Assembly: GCA_009760855.2 (NCBI GenBank)
Contig: WPIO01000009.1
Coordinates: forward strand, 3,717,001 to 3,781,000
Direction of reading: 5' to 3'
Origin: Cristatella mucedo
Taxonomy: Eukaryota; Bryozoa; Phylactolaemata; Cristatellidae
DNA: 64,000 nt
The notes under the pieces: model-generated
The model's input: only the letters and a program-made list of their open reading frames with translations
The model's database searches: none
Told to the model about the DNA's origin: nothing
Shown: positions 23,030 through 36,800 of the stretch, piece after piece
Layout of the letters: every line of letters starts with the position of its first letter
Position numbering within the stretch: the first letter of the stretch is position 1
Position numbers and translations under genes: made by a program

Positions 23030-23652
23030 ATTGGTAGTCGCTTACTGTCGTGAGCTTCGCAGTTGCCACATTACTCCACTTCTCGCCGACCTGCACTGGA
23101 TACCAGTCAAGCAACGGATTGACTTTAAGGTTTTGTCGCTCACTTTTAGGTCCCTTCATTCTATGGCTCCAGCCAATCTGTCAGATATACTACCCCATCA
23201 GGCCAAGCATCGTACCACCCGCTTTTCGGAATCAAACTGTCTAGAAATACCTCATACAAACCTTAAATCCTTTGGAGACCGTGCATTTAGTTCATATGCT
23301 CCCAAAGCCTGGAACTGCCTCCCGACCTGCGTCAGAACATCCCCTGACCTGACCACATTTAAAAGGAACTTAAAAACACCTATTTAGGACAGCATTTAGT
23401 GGGTCCCTGTGATTCGTCCTTCACGTGCTTATGCGTGCTGACACTGTGCATACTGCCACTAACCACATTTGCATGCTGACCCTGTGCATGTCACCCCTAA
23501 CCAAATTATTCATTTCGTCTGTTTTTCAAGCATGATTTTACTTACCATTCAATTGCATTTCACTTTACAGCAAATGTAAAGCGCCTAGAGAGAGATTAAG
23601 TTCTCTGAGGGCGCTTTATCAAGTGAATTATTATTATTATTATTATTATTAC
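23030..23652 (+). mobile_element. L2-like LINE, 5'-truncated copy
   Basis: It encodes the last ~118 codons of the L2 reverse transcriptase protein (ELRSCHITPLLADLHW, then APANLSDILPHQAKH and SSYAPKAWNCLPTC), with a clean frame to the stop near 23,385. The 3' untranslated part, hairpin (23,575-23,620) and (ATT)n tail follow. It is one of the better preserved ends. Confidence 0.85.
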
Positions 23653-24056
23653 TGTCTTCAGTCATTATCTGCTATAAAGAATGACCAAGCTCACCATCGT
23701 GCTACAGTCATCTAGGAACGCTTGCTGGTCATGCCGGTGACTTGGGTTCCGTGACTTTGCTCCCATTGTGCTTTCCTTTGTCAATTGAACAATGCATCTC
23801 TTTATGTCTCACTATTCTTGGAGGTTGAAACCACGGCTTCGAAAGGCACGATGTTTGTAAGGTACGTTTCTCACTTCAACACAATCCAACAATCCAACAC
23901 AGCTTAACTGCTACAAACGAACGAGACTGTACTACTTACCTCGCCTTAGTCAGGCTAGATTTCTGCAAAGTGCAGCAAAGCTGTTCTGTAATTTTGAACA
24001 TGGTAGCTGAAGGTATGGGTATGTCAAAAACAAGATGTGTATGCCTTCAGGAGTTA

Positions 24057-24245
24057 TCGCATTAAATAAATAAACAAATCCTAGCTGATTAAACAGCCTC
24101 TTTTTGTATAGCGACAGAAGAGCCTTTACAGCTATCACCACCGCTTGCAGTGGCGATAAAGGATCGCCCACCGCAGGAATCGAACCCATGACCTCGGGAC
24201 CGAGGTCGTGAAAGCAACCGCCTTACCTAGTGTGCCATCACGGCG
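24057..24245 (-). mobile_element. SINE-B, tRNA-derived
   Basis: On the minus strand it starts with tgatggcacactaggtaagg (box-A-like) and a box-B-like gggttcgattcc. The family core follows (ccactgcaagcggtggtgat, aggctcttctgtcgctatac), with an aaatcagctaggatt-like end and an (ATTT)n tail. Confidence 0.8.
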
Positions 24246-24627
24246 TTGTCAACTCTCATCCCAACACCCTGACACAGAGAAAAAATACGCAATATAATAG
24301 CAAACAGTAGTTTTCTACTGCAATCACCTGCAAGTACTTCAATAAACATCTCTTTTGAGACCTGCAATACGAGCTCGGTCCAGCATGAAAACTATGAGAT
24401 TACTCCAGACATGGAGGGCAGGACATTGCTGGACAGGCGGTGCTGCAATACAAACAAATATGCTTTTCTGGTGAGCATCCAGCAGAATTTAAATGCTAGG
24501 ACCGGGTCATGCTGAGTCATATCGCAGTAGTGCCTCTTTCAAGGATCGCACATACCAGTCATAGCTTACACGTATTTACAGTAGCTGGTGCGAAAAGCAA
24601 GTCAATTAATTGTCAATTCGATGGTCT

Positions 24628-24633
24628 TTTATT
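24628..24633 (-). terminator. polyadenylation signal of GDPGP1
   Basis: AATAAA on the minus strand lies about 96 bases after the GDPGP1 stop codon. Confidence 0.55.
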
Positions 24634-24728
24634 ATACTGGATGAAGATAAAATGGAATGAGATATAGATATGTGCATGAGCGACGTAGGATTCACTGCAC
24701 CGGATCAGGCAGCATTCCTTCGCAGACT

Positions 24729-24865
24729 CTAGTCGTCGAAGCTCATACGTGTAAAGGCATCCACTAAGTACTGTCGAATGCTGTCGAAGTCTTGTTTGCA
24801 GAGGGAGGCATCTCGAAGCACATTTGTTGCATACTCCTCGGACATGGATTCATAAAGAGCAACAT
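24729..24865 (-). CDS. GDPGP1: GDPGP1 last exon
   Basis: The acceptor is gctttttttcag on the minus strand. It completes a split aspartate codon and reads [20 protein letters not shown], then IRQYLVDAF and RMSFDD with stop TAG. It corresponds to the C-terminal helix region of the family. Confidence 0.85.
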
Positions 24866-27800
24866 CTGAAAAAAGCAGAGCATCTCAGCTCGTTTAAAAA
24901 GAAAATCAAAAGCTGCTCTCAACGAACACTAACAAAGATTGCTAGTAAAATGCTAGGAGTCCTCGCTGACGAATCATGTCATTAGCATACACCGACTGTG
25001 ACTAGTACAGATGGTAGTCCATTTTATGAACAGAATGGGACATTTACAGAAGTCAGGTACTTTCAGCGCACCACACTATTTGTCGATCTTCATCTCATTG
25101 GGCTATTTTGTCAGGGCTATTTTGTCAATGGCTATTTTGTCGGATGCCATCTATGACAATTTGGGCTACTTCCCTGAAAGTGCACCACAAGAGTCCCTAG
25201 TCACAAGACACGTTTACCTTTGACTACTGGAATATGTCCCTTTGGGTGAGGTAAATATTGCTGGCAGGCGAGAGCCCTTAATTGGTTATCCCCCAGATTG
25301 CTGATGCTGCTGCTACCCAAGCAACAGATGCGTCCAGCACTCCACCCACACCCACCCACCGTGGGTACCCTATATCACATAGACCTTCCCACCCCTTAAA
25401 CTGAAAAAGTATACTAGTGAATGAACATGCATATCCGGCACAAGAAACATATGGAGCACCACAACGTAGACTTTCGGTCAGTGCCAGTACAATTCGGTGA
25501 GAAATGATGTAATAAGCAGTTGCAACTTTCACAACAGACAAGCCTGACTGCTGAGTTAAGCAGCAACCCGCTGTTCATTTTTTAGCCGATTTATTATTAA
25601 TGTAGCTGATTCATTTGAATAGCAACAGAAGAGCCTTATCGGCTATCGTCACCACTTGCAGTTGGCAACAAAGGATTGTCCATCCGCAGGATTCGAACCC
25701 ACGATCTCGGTCGTGAACAGCAAGCACCTAACCTCATGGGCTATCATGGCCTATAACTATGTTGCCCCACGAAACAAGAGCCGAAAGGAGTAAGTTACAG
25801 TAGTCTAGATGGGATGTAACGAATGCTTGAACAGCTTGGCTGTGGTATCCTTAACTGAGCTGGCCCGAATTGTTTGCAATGTTATGCAGCTTAAGGCCTG
25901 AGGGGGGGAGGATAGAAGCCTGCCGGAGAGCAAGCTGCCTCTGCTGTTGTCTCACAAAACTGGACATATGCATTTACTCCGAGTAGCATCTATTATTGCC
26001 CAAAGTACAACCGATCACTCTAGGAAGCATTAACAAAGCTCACTATTTTTAATGTAGCTCAATAGCTCACTCTGCCTAGACTGCATACGGGCATGCAAGA
26101 AGGGAAACTGGCTACTGCATCACATAATCCTTTAGGAATTAAGCAGACCAGCCCGTGTCAGTGCTTGCTATACGTGAGACCGAGATAGCAGCCAATACTT
26201 AAACTTGACCTCAAAAGGAATCGAATCTGGCACATCCCTTCCAGAGCTGCAGTCCTGCGCTGCTATTCACTTCATGGATAGTCCTCCAGACTCAGCTATG
26301 CTCGGCTCTTTCTCCCAGCAGCTTGGAATGAAGCATGATGGCTACCGAACGCTAAATGCTGTGTACGTGCACTGAAAGTGGCCCACACTTTAAGTGTGCT
26401 AGTGAGTACTCTGCAGCATAGCACTCACTTTGCTTTTTTGGCTTTGTGGAGCTGCAGACCGACAAATATACGCTCTGGCTAGCTTTGGTACAATTGGGTC
26501 GAACATCAAGACCAACTCTTGGATCCTCACCACTACTGGTGATGTAGGCTTCACTGAGTGATAAACCTCTTACCTTTAATGAGAAGGTGACCCGCCAGCT
26601 CGACCACAGCAGAGCTGAAAGCAGCGTCTGACCGCTTGGCGCCTGTAAGTCGATCGAAGGACGGGCATTTAATGTAAGTCGCAGTACCTACTGTTTGAAG
26701 AATAACAATTTAAAGAGGCAAGCAGCAGCCGACAAGAGTCGGATCACACGCCGACACCAAAAGACAAGCACAGCTGGGTAATGAAACTCAAGAACAAGTG
26801 CAGCCCACAAACATTAATACTGACAATGTCCGTAAATATGCTATCGGTGTGACTTTTTCCATGTGCACTGCAACTCGGTGCTTCGGAAATAGATTACTTA
26901 GAGCACAGCATTTACATTACTTAGATTACAGACTACTTTGAGCCGGTGCACTAGTCTGGATGCTGAAAGTCACGGTAAATGCACTCCATGAGCAGACAGA
27001 TAAACATGTGTTCTGGCTAGCTTTGGTATATTAGGGTCGAACGAAGTCTGTAATCCCACTCCAACTGCTATGTTCGTCTGCATTTGACAAATGTTTACAG
27101 TATCAACGCAGGGGAAGATGCCAGCCCAGCGCCCAAGGAAGCATGGAAAGGAAGAATGCCAATTAGTAAGCCACAACGTGCACACTGTCAGCAAGCATAG
27201 ACATACAAAAAGGGCAATATACATGGACAGAGCTTAATGGCTTAACGAACAGGTGGGTTTTCAGCTTCTTTTCAATGTCGTCCAGTCAGGGGGATGTCGT
27301 GACGTAATTCGGAAGTGAGTTTTAATCTTTGGGAACCGTGATGGCACACTAGGTAAGGCGGTTGCTTTTCACGACCTCGGTCCCGATGTCGTGGGTTCAA
27401 ATCCTACAGTGGGCGATCCTTTATCTGCAAGCGGCGGTGATAGCCGTAAAGGCTCTTCTGTCGCTATACAAAAGAATCTGTTAAATCAGCTAGTATTTAT
27501 TTATTTCTATTTACATACATACTGAAGGCACGGTCCCCTAGGAGTGTGAGATTGTTTCGAGGCACGGCTAAACGACTTGAGTCAGAAGAGCGGTGGTACG
27601 ATGACTGGCCTGATTAGGAAGTGGTTCGGACAGGTAGGCTGAAGAATGAGAATGAAGAGACCTAAAAGTGGCTAGATAAAACCTTGAAGTCGATACACTG
27701 CTTGATTGGGAGCCAGTGCAGGTCTGTGACAGGTGATATAATGCGATAATTGGAAAGTTCACGGCAGACAAGCCTAGCAGCAGAGCTTTGCACTAGCTGT

Positions 27801-30800
27801 AAGCATCTTATTGCACAAACAGGAAGATCTATGAGCTATAGGTCTAGATGGGATACATGGACCAGCTTGGCTGTGATATCGCTATCCAAGAAAGCCAAAG
27901 TTTTGCTATACTCCATTGCTAAAAGTAGAAAGGCTTGACGGTGGAACTGCTGTGGTTATCTAGTGACAAGTCACTTTAAAACAGGACAACAAGACCGAGT
28001 TCAGATGCTACAGGAGATATGCTGGCAAAGCCCGATTTGGGCATAGGTATTCCAATGTCTAGTAACACTAGGCTTTAGCATAACTAGTAAGCTGGTTTGA
28101 TAGTTATTCGATTTGAGAAAGTTTGCCATAATTCTAGTGCAAATGTCAGCAATACATGCTGTAAGAGAGTTAAGGAATGTAAAAATGTAAAAGAAGTACT
28201 TCAAATAAATACAAAAGAACTTCAAATTGATCCGGCAGTCGAACACTTGTTTTGGGTACCTTTCAAGAGCCAAACATGTTAGAAACAGGATTGGAAGACG
28301 GCAACTCACCAAAGACAGGTTGACGTGGCCACAGAATTGCTCGAACCGTCAGGTCTAGTTTGGCATTTCCGCCATCTGAATCATCAAACGATTGTCCACG
28401 AGTGATGAACAAACAGTGAGCTACCTCACGCTCCCGAAAGTAATCTGTGGCGTAGAATATCATTCTGCAAGTAGAGTGAATTGACTCAATATGCTGTACT
28501 GAGGTGAAGACATATTTGATCACAATGAAGGTACCAAAGGAGTCAGACACATTCCGTAAGACAGGCAACAATTGAAAACTAGGATGCAGTCATTCTCATT
28601 TCAGGATGCAACTGAGACACAAGCTCAGTGCAGCATCAACGTAAGCTGACGTTTAGGTGCAACACATACCTAGCCAGCTTTGTCCTTGACACTCCCTTAA
28701 GCTGGAATCCAAATCCTGTTGTGGGCGTAGACAGCATCTCGTAGAAACCAGGACATAATTTCTTGGCAGCCTGTTGAGGAAGTAGAGCATACATTGGGAA
28801 TGCAACAACAGCTGCTCATAATGCCTAAACTCTTCACAAATGAACAGCCAAGTTAAGACTGAAAGGTGGGCAAAGCCAGCCCAGGTATGGGGTGCACAGT
28901 GTGCATCTGAGTCAGTGCACACGGGCAATCTCATTCCAGTGCATTCGAGCCATCATCTCTGGAAATCGAGTGCTACCAGTGTTTCTTAGGCTGTTGCAGA
29001 TTTTTTTTTCGAAAATCGAAGTTCTTACTAGCAACAAATGCAAAAACTGATACAGCATATGCAGAAACTGATACAGCTAAGACCTTACAGTGTATCTGTT
29101 TGCTTCTTGATCGTAGTGCATGAGAAACTATATGGTTATGTAGTAATTCACTTTTAGGTCCCTGCATTCTCTTGCTCCACTCTACCTGTCAGGACTACTC
29201 CCCAACCAGGCTAGACATCGTGTCACCCACCCTTCTTACTCAAATAGTTTAGCTGTACCAAAAAATGACCTCAAATTCTTTGGTGACCAGTTTTTAAGTA
29301 TGCTCCCAAAGTGTGCAATTAACTTCCGGCAATAAAAGAAACTACAACACACCTGTTCTTCCCAGCAATTGCTTGGTTCTGAATCGTCCTTAGAGTACTT
29401 ATACTTGCTGACCCTGAGTATTGACATGCTTCCTTTAAAGCATAGGTAAAAGTGCTCAGGAAAAATTTAGCTTTCTGAAAGTGCTACACGTGATACAAAA
29501 ACCACATCATTCTTATAGCCTGAATTAGTGCAATCTAAGTCAGAACATCTCAGCCAGTTGAGACATCTGAGTCAGCGCATGAGCTCAGCAGTGCGCAGCT
29601 AAGCACAGACAACGACCTGTATTTTTATGTGGACAGGTTACTGAAAGTAGCCACATTCTTTCCCTTGAAAACACGTCTGCTGGAATGTCTGGAGGACAGA
29701 CTTGATTTACAAAAGCTTAGCGGTTTGAAGCTTGCACCCAACCACAACCAGCTAACAAATGTATAGTTTCCTAACAAATATACCTAAGCAGCCAGTGAAT
29801 CCAACTTCCATTACTCAGTTGCAGTACACTTATCTTAGCAGACAGGAACAAACTCTAAACAATTCAATTTCTTGATGTCTGCAATCATCAGGGTATATGC
29901 TTCGGTGACTTGTGCAAATTAAAGGTCGAGATCTTGACAGCCGCGAAATAACAGCCGTGTCGAACACTGCTCATAGCAAACAGGTGTAGCTGCATGCATC
30001 AAAACTGGCAATATTTACTAGTGTCCATACGGTAGTTTTCAGGTATTCGGCCATTAAAAATTTAATAATAATAACAATGCACTTGATAAAGCGCCCTCAC
30101 AGAATCCAATCTCTCTCTAGGCGCTTTCAATTTGCTGCAAAGGGAAATGCAATTGAATAGTGAGTAATATCATGCTTGATAAACAAACACAATGAGATTT
30201 AAGACACCTATAAGTATCCGGAGGGAGCACGGTCCAAGTTTTCCCCTTTCGGTGGCAGGGCTCACTTGGTTGTCAAGTTTTCCAAGGAAATGACGTCGAA
30301 TTGCCAGTCAGCCAATTTTAGGCTAAGAAAGGCCTTAAACTACTATTGCCTTAGTGGGTGGCCAATCGCATTCAAGAACGAGCAAACAAATCGAAGGATT
30401 AAATGAATGAACACGGACTCGTGTAACACGGAAAGTCTTACTGGAAGGTCAGGGGTCAGGACACTTTATAAGCACTAAGGCACACTGCCTTTTAAAAAGG
30501 ACCCGAATTGCCACAGATTGTCTTAATATATGCGAAAGCAAGCCAAATAAACAACCAGTCAAATAAACGAACATATAAGTGTGCATAAACAGGCAGTCAC
30601 AGTGTACAAATTCTTTAGCTTTGCCCTGCCGTGCCCACAGCTAAGCGGCCACATTCATGCCGTCAGGCCGCGGGCCCTGCTTACGTAGTAGACTGCACCG
30701 AGGGCAGACATCGGTTAACCCAAAGTGCAGCACTTTACAACCTTAGCTATCAGCCTGGAAGTGAGGCAAATTACATCGAGTCCGTACTGTCCTCGGCACA

Positions 30801-33800
30801 GTAGAGGGCAGATTAAACACACGGTGAAAACTGCTGAGGCCACAATGAACAAAATGTTTGTCGATGGGAGCTTGCTCACGGCCGTTCTCCGAGCACTTCA
30901 AAATATACCTCTGGTAAGAATCTGCCCAGCCTTGCCCACAGCTGCACTCCAAGTACCACTAAGGTTGCACTTCGACCCAGTTTGGGTCCTCCATTTTTTA
31001 TCAAGCGGCTGCTTATGAGAGCACAAAGGAATAATACAAACAACAACAGCATGACATATCTGCTTGGACGCACAATCGCGTAGCCAAGAGATGGGTGTCG
31101 GCAGAGGTTTTGCACCACCATGATGCTACTACAATGAAGTCCTACATCCTACGCTTGCCAGGTGGCACAGAGGTGCGACGTCACAGGACAGCTATAAACA
31201 GAATGATGGAGAAAAACTCGGCGCCTGAATCCACAGTGGGAGTAGAGGTGCCTTCACTCTCAAAACAGCACCCTAGCTCCATCCATCCGCATTCATTCAC
31301 TGGCAGTGCTAGGTTGGCTTCGCCTGACCAACCTGGGTGTGACAGATCATCCAAGCAGGCACAGCCATCTCAGCAAACCAGGCCTGTGCCTGAGTCAGCC
31401 ATTCAGGGGCCTGTATCCAGGGTGGCGATGCCTCGAGATACTGCGACCGGAAAAGGCTATGCCTGGAAGCGCCCACAACATTTGGACAACTACCTTAGTT
31501 TGATTTGGCAGCGACAGCCTGCCCCTTTGATGTTGCTCGGCTGTGTCAGACTCTGGATAAGATCATGGCCGCCAGGGCCCAACCCCCAACTGCTGTCCTC
31601 ACTGCCCCACTTCGCCAGGCTGAGATTGCCTCCAAGCTTTGGAGAGAGAGTAATCAACGTTGGCTGAATCTGCTTCACAGCCAAAGCTGCCTTCAAGATC
31701 CATCAAGTTGTCCGTTTGTGCTACTGCTGTTGGATATCGCCCACCCGTGTGATCGGCACTGGCTGCTCAGCAAGGGGAGGTGTTGGCTGAATCCGCCTCA
31801 CAGCCATTGTGCCGGACGATTTCATCTTGACCTGCAGTGCATCACTGACTGACTCAGGACACCAGCTATTTTGGAGAAGCCGGCCACAGCTGATTGGCTG
31901 TACCTAGGCTAATATACCCCTGCCAAGGCCACACCAGCTACGGCTGATCAGAGCATGATCAGGAAGAGGAGCCAGTAGTCTTACGATTAATATGCATGAT
32001 GGCTTGCTCAGCCAATAGTAATCATTAAGGACTACTATATATTGGACTCGTTGGTTGCTTGTTTTTTGTCCATATTTGGATACGGTCCACGTTCTGTTTG
32101 TGGGCTATGTTATTAAACTACCGTAATTGTCTCGACCATTGACTGGTGAATAGCTTCACGGCAGCAGTTCGTCTCACAGTTTATGGGTCCAGCGTTCACT
32201 GGCGTCGTTGGCCAGGAGAAGTTTACGTGTGAGAATTGGCAGCTGTGGAGTACTCGGCGAAATTCTATTTAATCGCCGACGACCTGTGGGGTGTCGTAAA
32301 CAGCGACGAGAGACGGCCCGTTGATGTCGCATCTCTTACCGGTAAGAGTTGCAAGAAAGACGAAGATGATGGCAAGGCACAGCGAGAGTTTGACCGAAGC
32401 ACGGCGAAGGCTTTGTCTGTGCTGGTCATTGCGGTCTCGGATTCTGTGCTAATGAGTTCCGGTATTGGAACCATGGCAACGGCTTCGGAGGCTTAGCGGA
32501 AGCTGGATACCTTTCACACTTCACGAACGCTGATGAGTAGGCTACTCCTACATCAGAAGCTGGCATCTATCCGGATGGCTGAAGGTGACGATGTCAAGGA
32601 CTATGCAAGCGAAGTGAAATCAATCTCTAATATGCTTCAAGCCGAAGGAGAAACTATACCGGAGGCAAAGATTGTCCTCCGCATGCTCAATGGGCAAGTC
32701 GTGGCGGCCGCTGATAATGGCTCTTGAAGCAAGGGACATGCGCGATTTAACGCTCGAATTTGTTCAGAGCAGGCTAGTGCATGAGCGTTTTGAGGCGGCA
32801 AAATCGACCTTCCCTTGACGAGAGCATGAGAGGAATGGCTCTTGTGGCTTCGAGTGAGGCCTGGAAAGCCAGCAAGGCAGCTGTGCCCACTGCTCTCGGA
32901 AAGCAGCATACCTACAAGTTTACTGGTAAGTGCCACTACAGTTTGGTAGTCGGTCACAAGGCCTCGGATGTTTTAAAAGGAAGAGAGAGAATGCCAAACC
33001 TGAGGCTAACACTGCAACTGATGACTGCTTCGTTTTCACTGCTGACTCGACTGCCTACCAGCTTTCATTGCAGCTGGAGTGGCTTACAGATTCTGGAGCC
33101 ACACAGCATATGTGCTATGAGCCAGAACTATTTTCCTACTGTGAGAAAATTGATCGCAGGGGCGTGGCTGGTGACGGAGAAGTGCTTCGAGCGATAGGCA
33201 TTGGTACGGTGTGTGTTCAGCTGCACGTTGACAGTACATGGCGCAAAGCTTAACTACGAGATGTTTTACTTGTACCCAAACTTGCCAATAATGTTTTTTC
33301 GTTAAGCCAATGCACCAAGAGAGGTTTTAAGGTGGAGTTTGATTGTGATCGCATGTCATTTACCATACCTGGGTCAAAAGAAGTGGCTGCTTCTGGCATA
33401 CGACAAGGGAGACCTTTCTACCTGCTAGGTACCTCTATGAGACTGCAAACTGTATCGGCTGCGCATGCATGCAAATCTGTCGAAGCTTTTACAGTGCCAG
33501 GGGAGGATGATGTGCAGCACCCTGAACAAACAGCTCCAGCTGTGTCTGTGCAACAAGTCCAAGCTTCGACTGACGATGGATCTACGGCTCAACCTATGCT
33601 GCAACATGCTCCCACCGAGTTAGATGATACACCTCTACAACGATCAACGCGAGCTCGACGACCTGCTAGACTATTTGACGATGAACACAGCAATGATGTT
33701 TATGAAGTTGCCGGATTACCCGAGGGCAGGCAAGCCATCGGATGTAAAGCTGCCTTCAAGATCCATCAAGTTGTCCGTTTGTGCTATTGCTGCTGGAAAT

Positions 33801-36800
33801 CGCCCACCCCCGTGATCGGCACTGGCTGCTCAGCAAGGGGAGGTGTTGGCTGAATCCGCCTCACAGCCATTGTGCCGGACGATTTCACCTTAACTTGCAG
33901 TGCATCACTGACTGACTCAGGTCAACGGCTATTTTTGGAGCTCCAGACTACAGCTGATTGGCTGTACCTAGGCTAATAGACCCCTGCCAAGGCCACACCA
34001 GCTACGGCTGATCAGAGCATGATCCGGAAGAGGAGCCAGTAGTCTTACGATTAATATGCACGATGGCATGCTCAGCCAATAGTAACAATTAAGGACTACT
34101 ATTTATTGGACTCGGCTGCTTTTTCTTTGTCGTATTTGGATACGGTCCACGTTCTGTTTGTCGGCTGTGTTATTAAACTACCATAATTTTCTCGACCGTT
34201 GACCGGTGAATGGCTTCACGGCAGCACTGCGTCTAACACTGTTGTCGGTTGGGTTACTGAAGATCATAATTTTCTCAACCACGTGAATGGCTTCACGGCA
34301 GCACTGTATCTCACATTTCATGAGACCAGCAGTGACTGGCACCGTTGGTTTGGAGAAATTTACGGGCGAGAATTGGCAGCTCTGGAGTACCCGGGCAAAG
34401 TTCTACTTCATAGCCAAAGAACTTTGGGGTGTCGTAAATGGCGATGAGAGACAGTGAGTGGATGCAGCTACTCTTGCTGGTAAGACTTGCAAGAAAGACA
34501 AAGAAGAGGACGGCAAGACACAGCGAGAGTTTGACAGGCACACGGCGAAGGCTTTGCCTGTCCTCGTCATGGCTGTCTCTGACTCTGTACTAATGAGTAC
34601 CGGCATTGGATTCATTGCCACCGCTTCGGAGGCTTGAAGGAAGCTGGATGCCATATACTCTTTGACAATGCTGATGAGTAAGCTACTCATACATCAAAAA
34701 CTTGCATCTATCAGAATGTCAGAAGGCGACGATGTCCAGGACTAAGCAAACAAGTTAAATCCATTGATAATCTGCTGCAGGTCGAAGGTGATATTATACT
34801 AGAGAAGAAAATTGTCCTACGAATACTTAATGGGCTACCAGAGTCGCGGCATCTGCTGATAATGGCCCTTGAAGCTAGGGACATGCGCGACTGTTTTTGT
34901 GCAGAGCAGGCTGTTGCATGAGCGGCTGAGGCAACTAAGTCGACCTTTCCTTGACAAGTGCACGAGAGGAATGGCTCTTGTGGCTACAAAATGAGGCCTG
35001 GAAAGCCAGCAAAGAAGCTTTTCGGGGTAAACAACAGAGTTACAAGTTTATAGGTAAGTGCCACAACTGTTTGATAGTCAGTCACAATGCCTCACAATGC
35101 TATAAAAAGAAGAGAGTTGAGAATGCCGTTCCTGAGGAGAACACAGCAAATGAGGATTGCTTCGCCATCTCGACCAACTCGACTGATTACAAACTTTCAT
35201 CACACCTGGAGTGGCCAATAGACTCTAGAGCCACGTAGCATATGTGCTTCGAGCCCGAACTCTTTACCAACTAGGAAAATTGCTTGCAATGTCGTGATGG
35301 GTGCCGGCAAAGTGCTTGATGCAATCGGCATTGGTACGGTTGCATGTTCAGCTGTGTGTTGACATTGCAAGGTACAAAGCTGAACTAAGAGATGTTTTAC
35401 TTATACCTAAGCTTGACAAGAACCTCTTTTTGCTAAACCAATGTCTCAAGAGAGACTATAAGGTGGAGTTTGACAGTAATCGTGAGTCTTTTACCAACTG
35501 CAGGTCAACAGACGTGGCTGCTGTTGGCATAAGACAAGGGAGACTCTTCTATTTGCTACGTACTTCTGTAAGACAGCAAACACCATCGGGTGCTCATGCA
35601 TGTAAATCCATCTCAGGTGACATGATGCACGTTTACACGGACACCGGTGCACTTGGGATGTTACAAGGCTCCTCGAACGACCTGCTTTAGCAGAGCTTGC
35701 TGGGCAATAGGTGCTAGCTGTGACTGGCAGTGTGTCTACGACTCAACATACTCTACGATACAGGTTAGTGGCAGAGGCTGCGACTGCTTGCAGCTATGAG
35801 TCTACGACCTGGCACGATGCGCTGAGCAGCACAGCAGCACATTTGTGGACTGTTGCTAATGATGACGAACTTGCTTCCTTAAGCAAGAATGATGTTCATG
35901 AGGTCGCTCGACTACCTGATGGCAGCCATGCCATCAGATACAAAGTTACCTTCAAGGTGAAGCACAATGCAGAAGGATCCGTGAACTGTTCTAGGGCCCG
36001 CTTCTTTGATCGAGGCTATTTTCAGATGGACAGAAATGAATTCACAGAGACGTTTCTGCCAGAGATCGATCAAATAGACTGTTTGCGCTACTGATTCTGG
36101 ACATTGTCTACCCGCGTGACCGGCAATGGCTGCTTAGCGAAAGAAGATGTGGCTGAACTGCTTTATAGCCAGTGTGCCTATGCTACATCGGGCGGTTTCA
36201 CCTTGACCTACAGTGCTGCACTCGCTAACTCAGGAAACCACGTCCATTTTTGTAGCCTCAGACCACTGATTGGCTGAATATCCTGTGTACGTAAGCCAAT
36301 TGGCCTCTGCCAAGGTCACACCAGCAACGGCTGACCAGAACGTGTTCCTGAAGAGAAGCCAATGGCATTAAGATTACTATGCATGATGGCTTACTCAGCG
36401 TGTGGTGCAAGCTTAGTAATACAATACATTGGACCTGTTCATAACATATTCTTTGTCCGTATTTGCTACAGTCCAGGTTCTGTTTGTCGGCTGTTTTTAT
36501 TAAACACAGTAATTTTCTCGACCATTGACGGGTGAATGGCTTCACGGCAGGACTGAATCTCACAAGGCTCAATTTCTGTTGGTAGCATGACAATGATCCT
36601 AGGCGCACTGCTAAGCGCCTAGAAAGAGATTAAGTTCTCTGAGGGCGCTTTATCAAGTGCATTATTATTATTATTACTGCTGTGGCTGTTAACAGTTTTT
36701 CACAAACTACAGCTTTGAGCCAATTACAGTCATGTAATGGCCAAGCCAAAGCATATTATAACATCTGCAGGACGAATTCGAACGAGCTTTAGGGTTCACA

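Larger units (their letters stand above)
31659..36564 (+). mobile_element. Ty1/copia-type cluster: three LTRs, two deleted bodies
   Basis: Layout: a 24-bp LTR start joined to an internal 3' end (31,659-31,780), LTR 31,781-32,178, body A, LTR 33,844-34,315, body B, LTR 36,148-36,564. The LTRs start tgttggctgaat or similar after a purine run (caaggggagg) and end ctcaca. Both bodies keep gag and protease parts but lack the integrase and most or all of the reverse transcriptase. All frames contain stops, so none is autonomous. The shared LTRs suggest tandem insertion or unequal recombination. Confidence 0.85.

Noticed and set aside
31095-31667. 190-codon plus-strand frame as a gene
   Set aside because: Its start resembles the end of a Ty3-type integrase and the rest is unstructured. 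It is treated as a transposon remnant.
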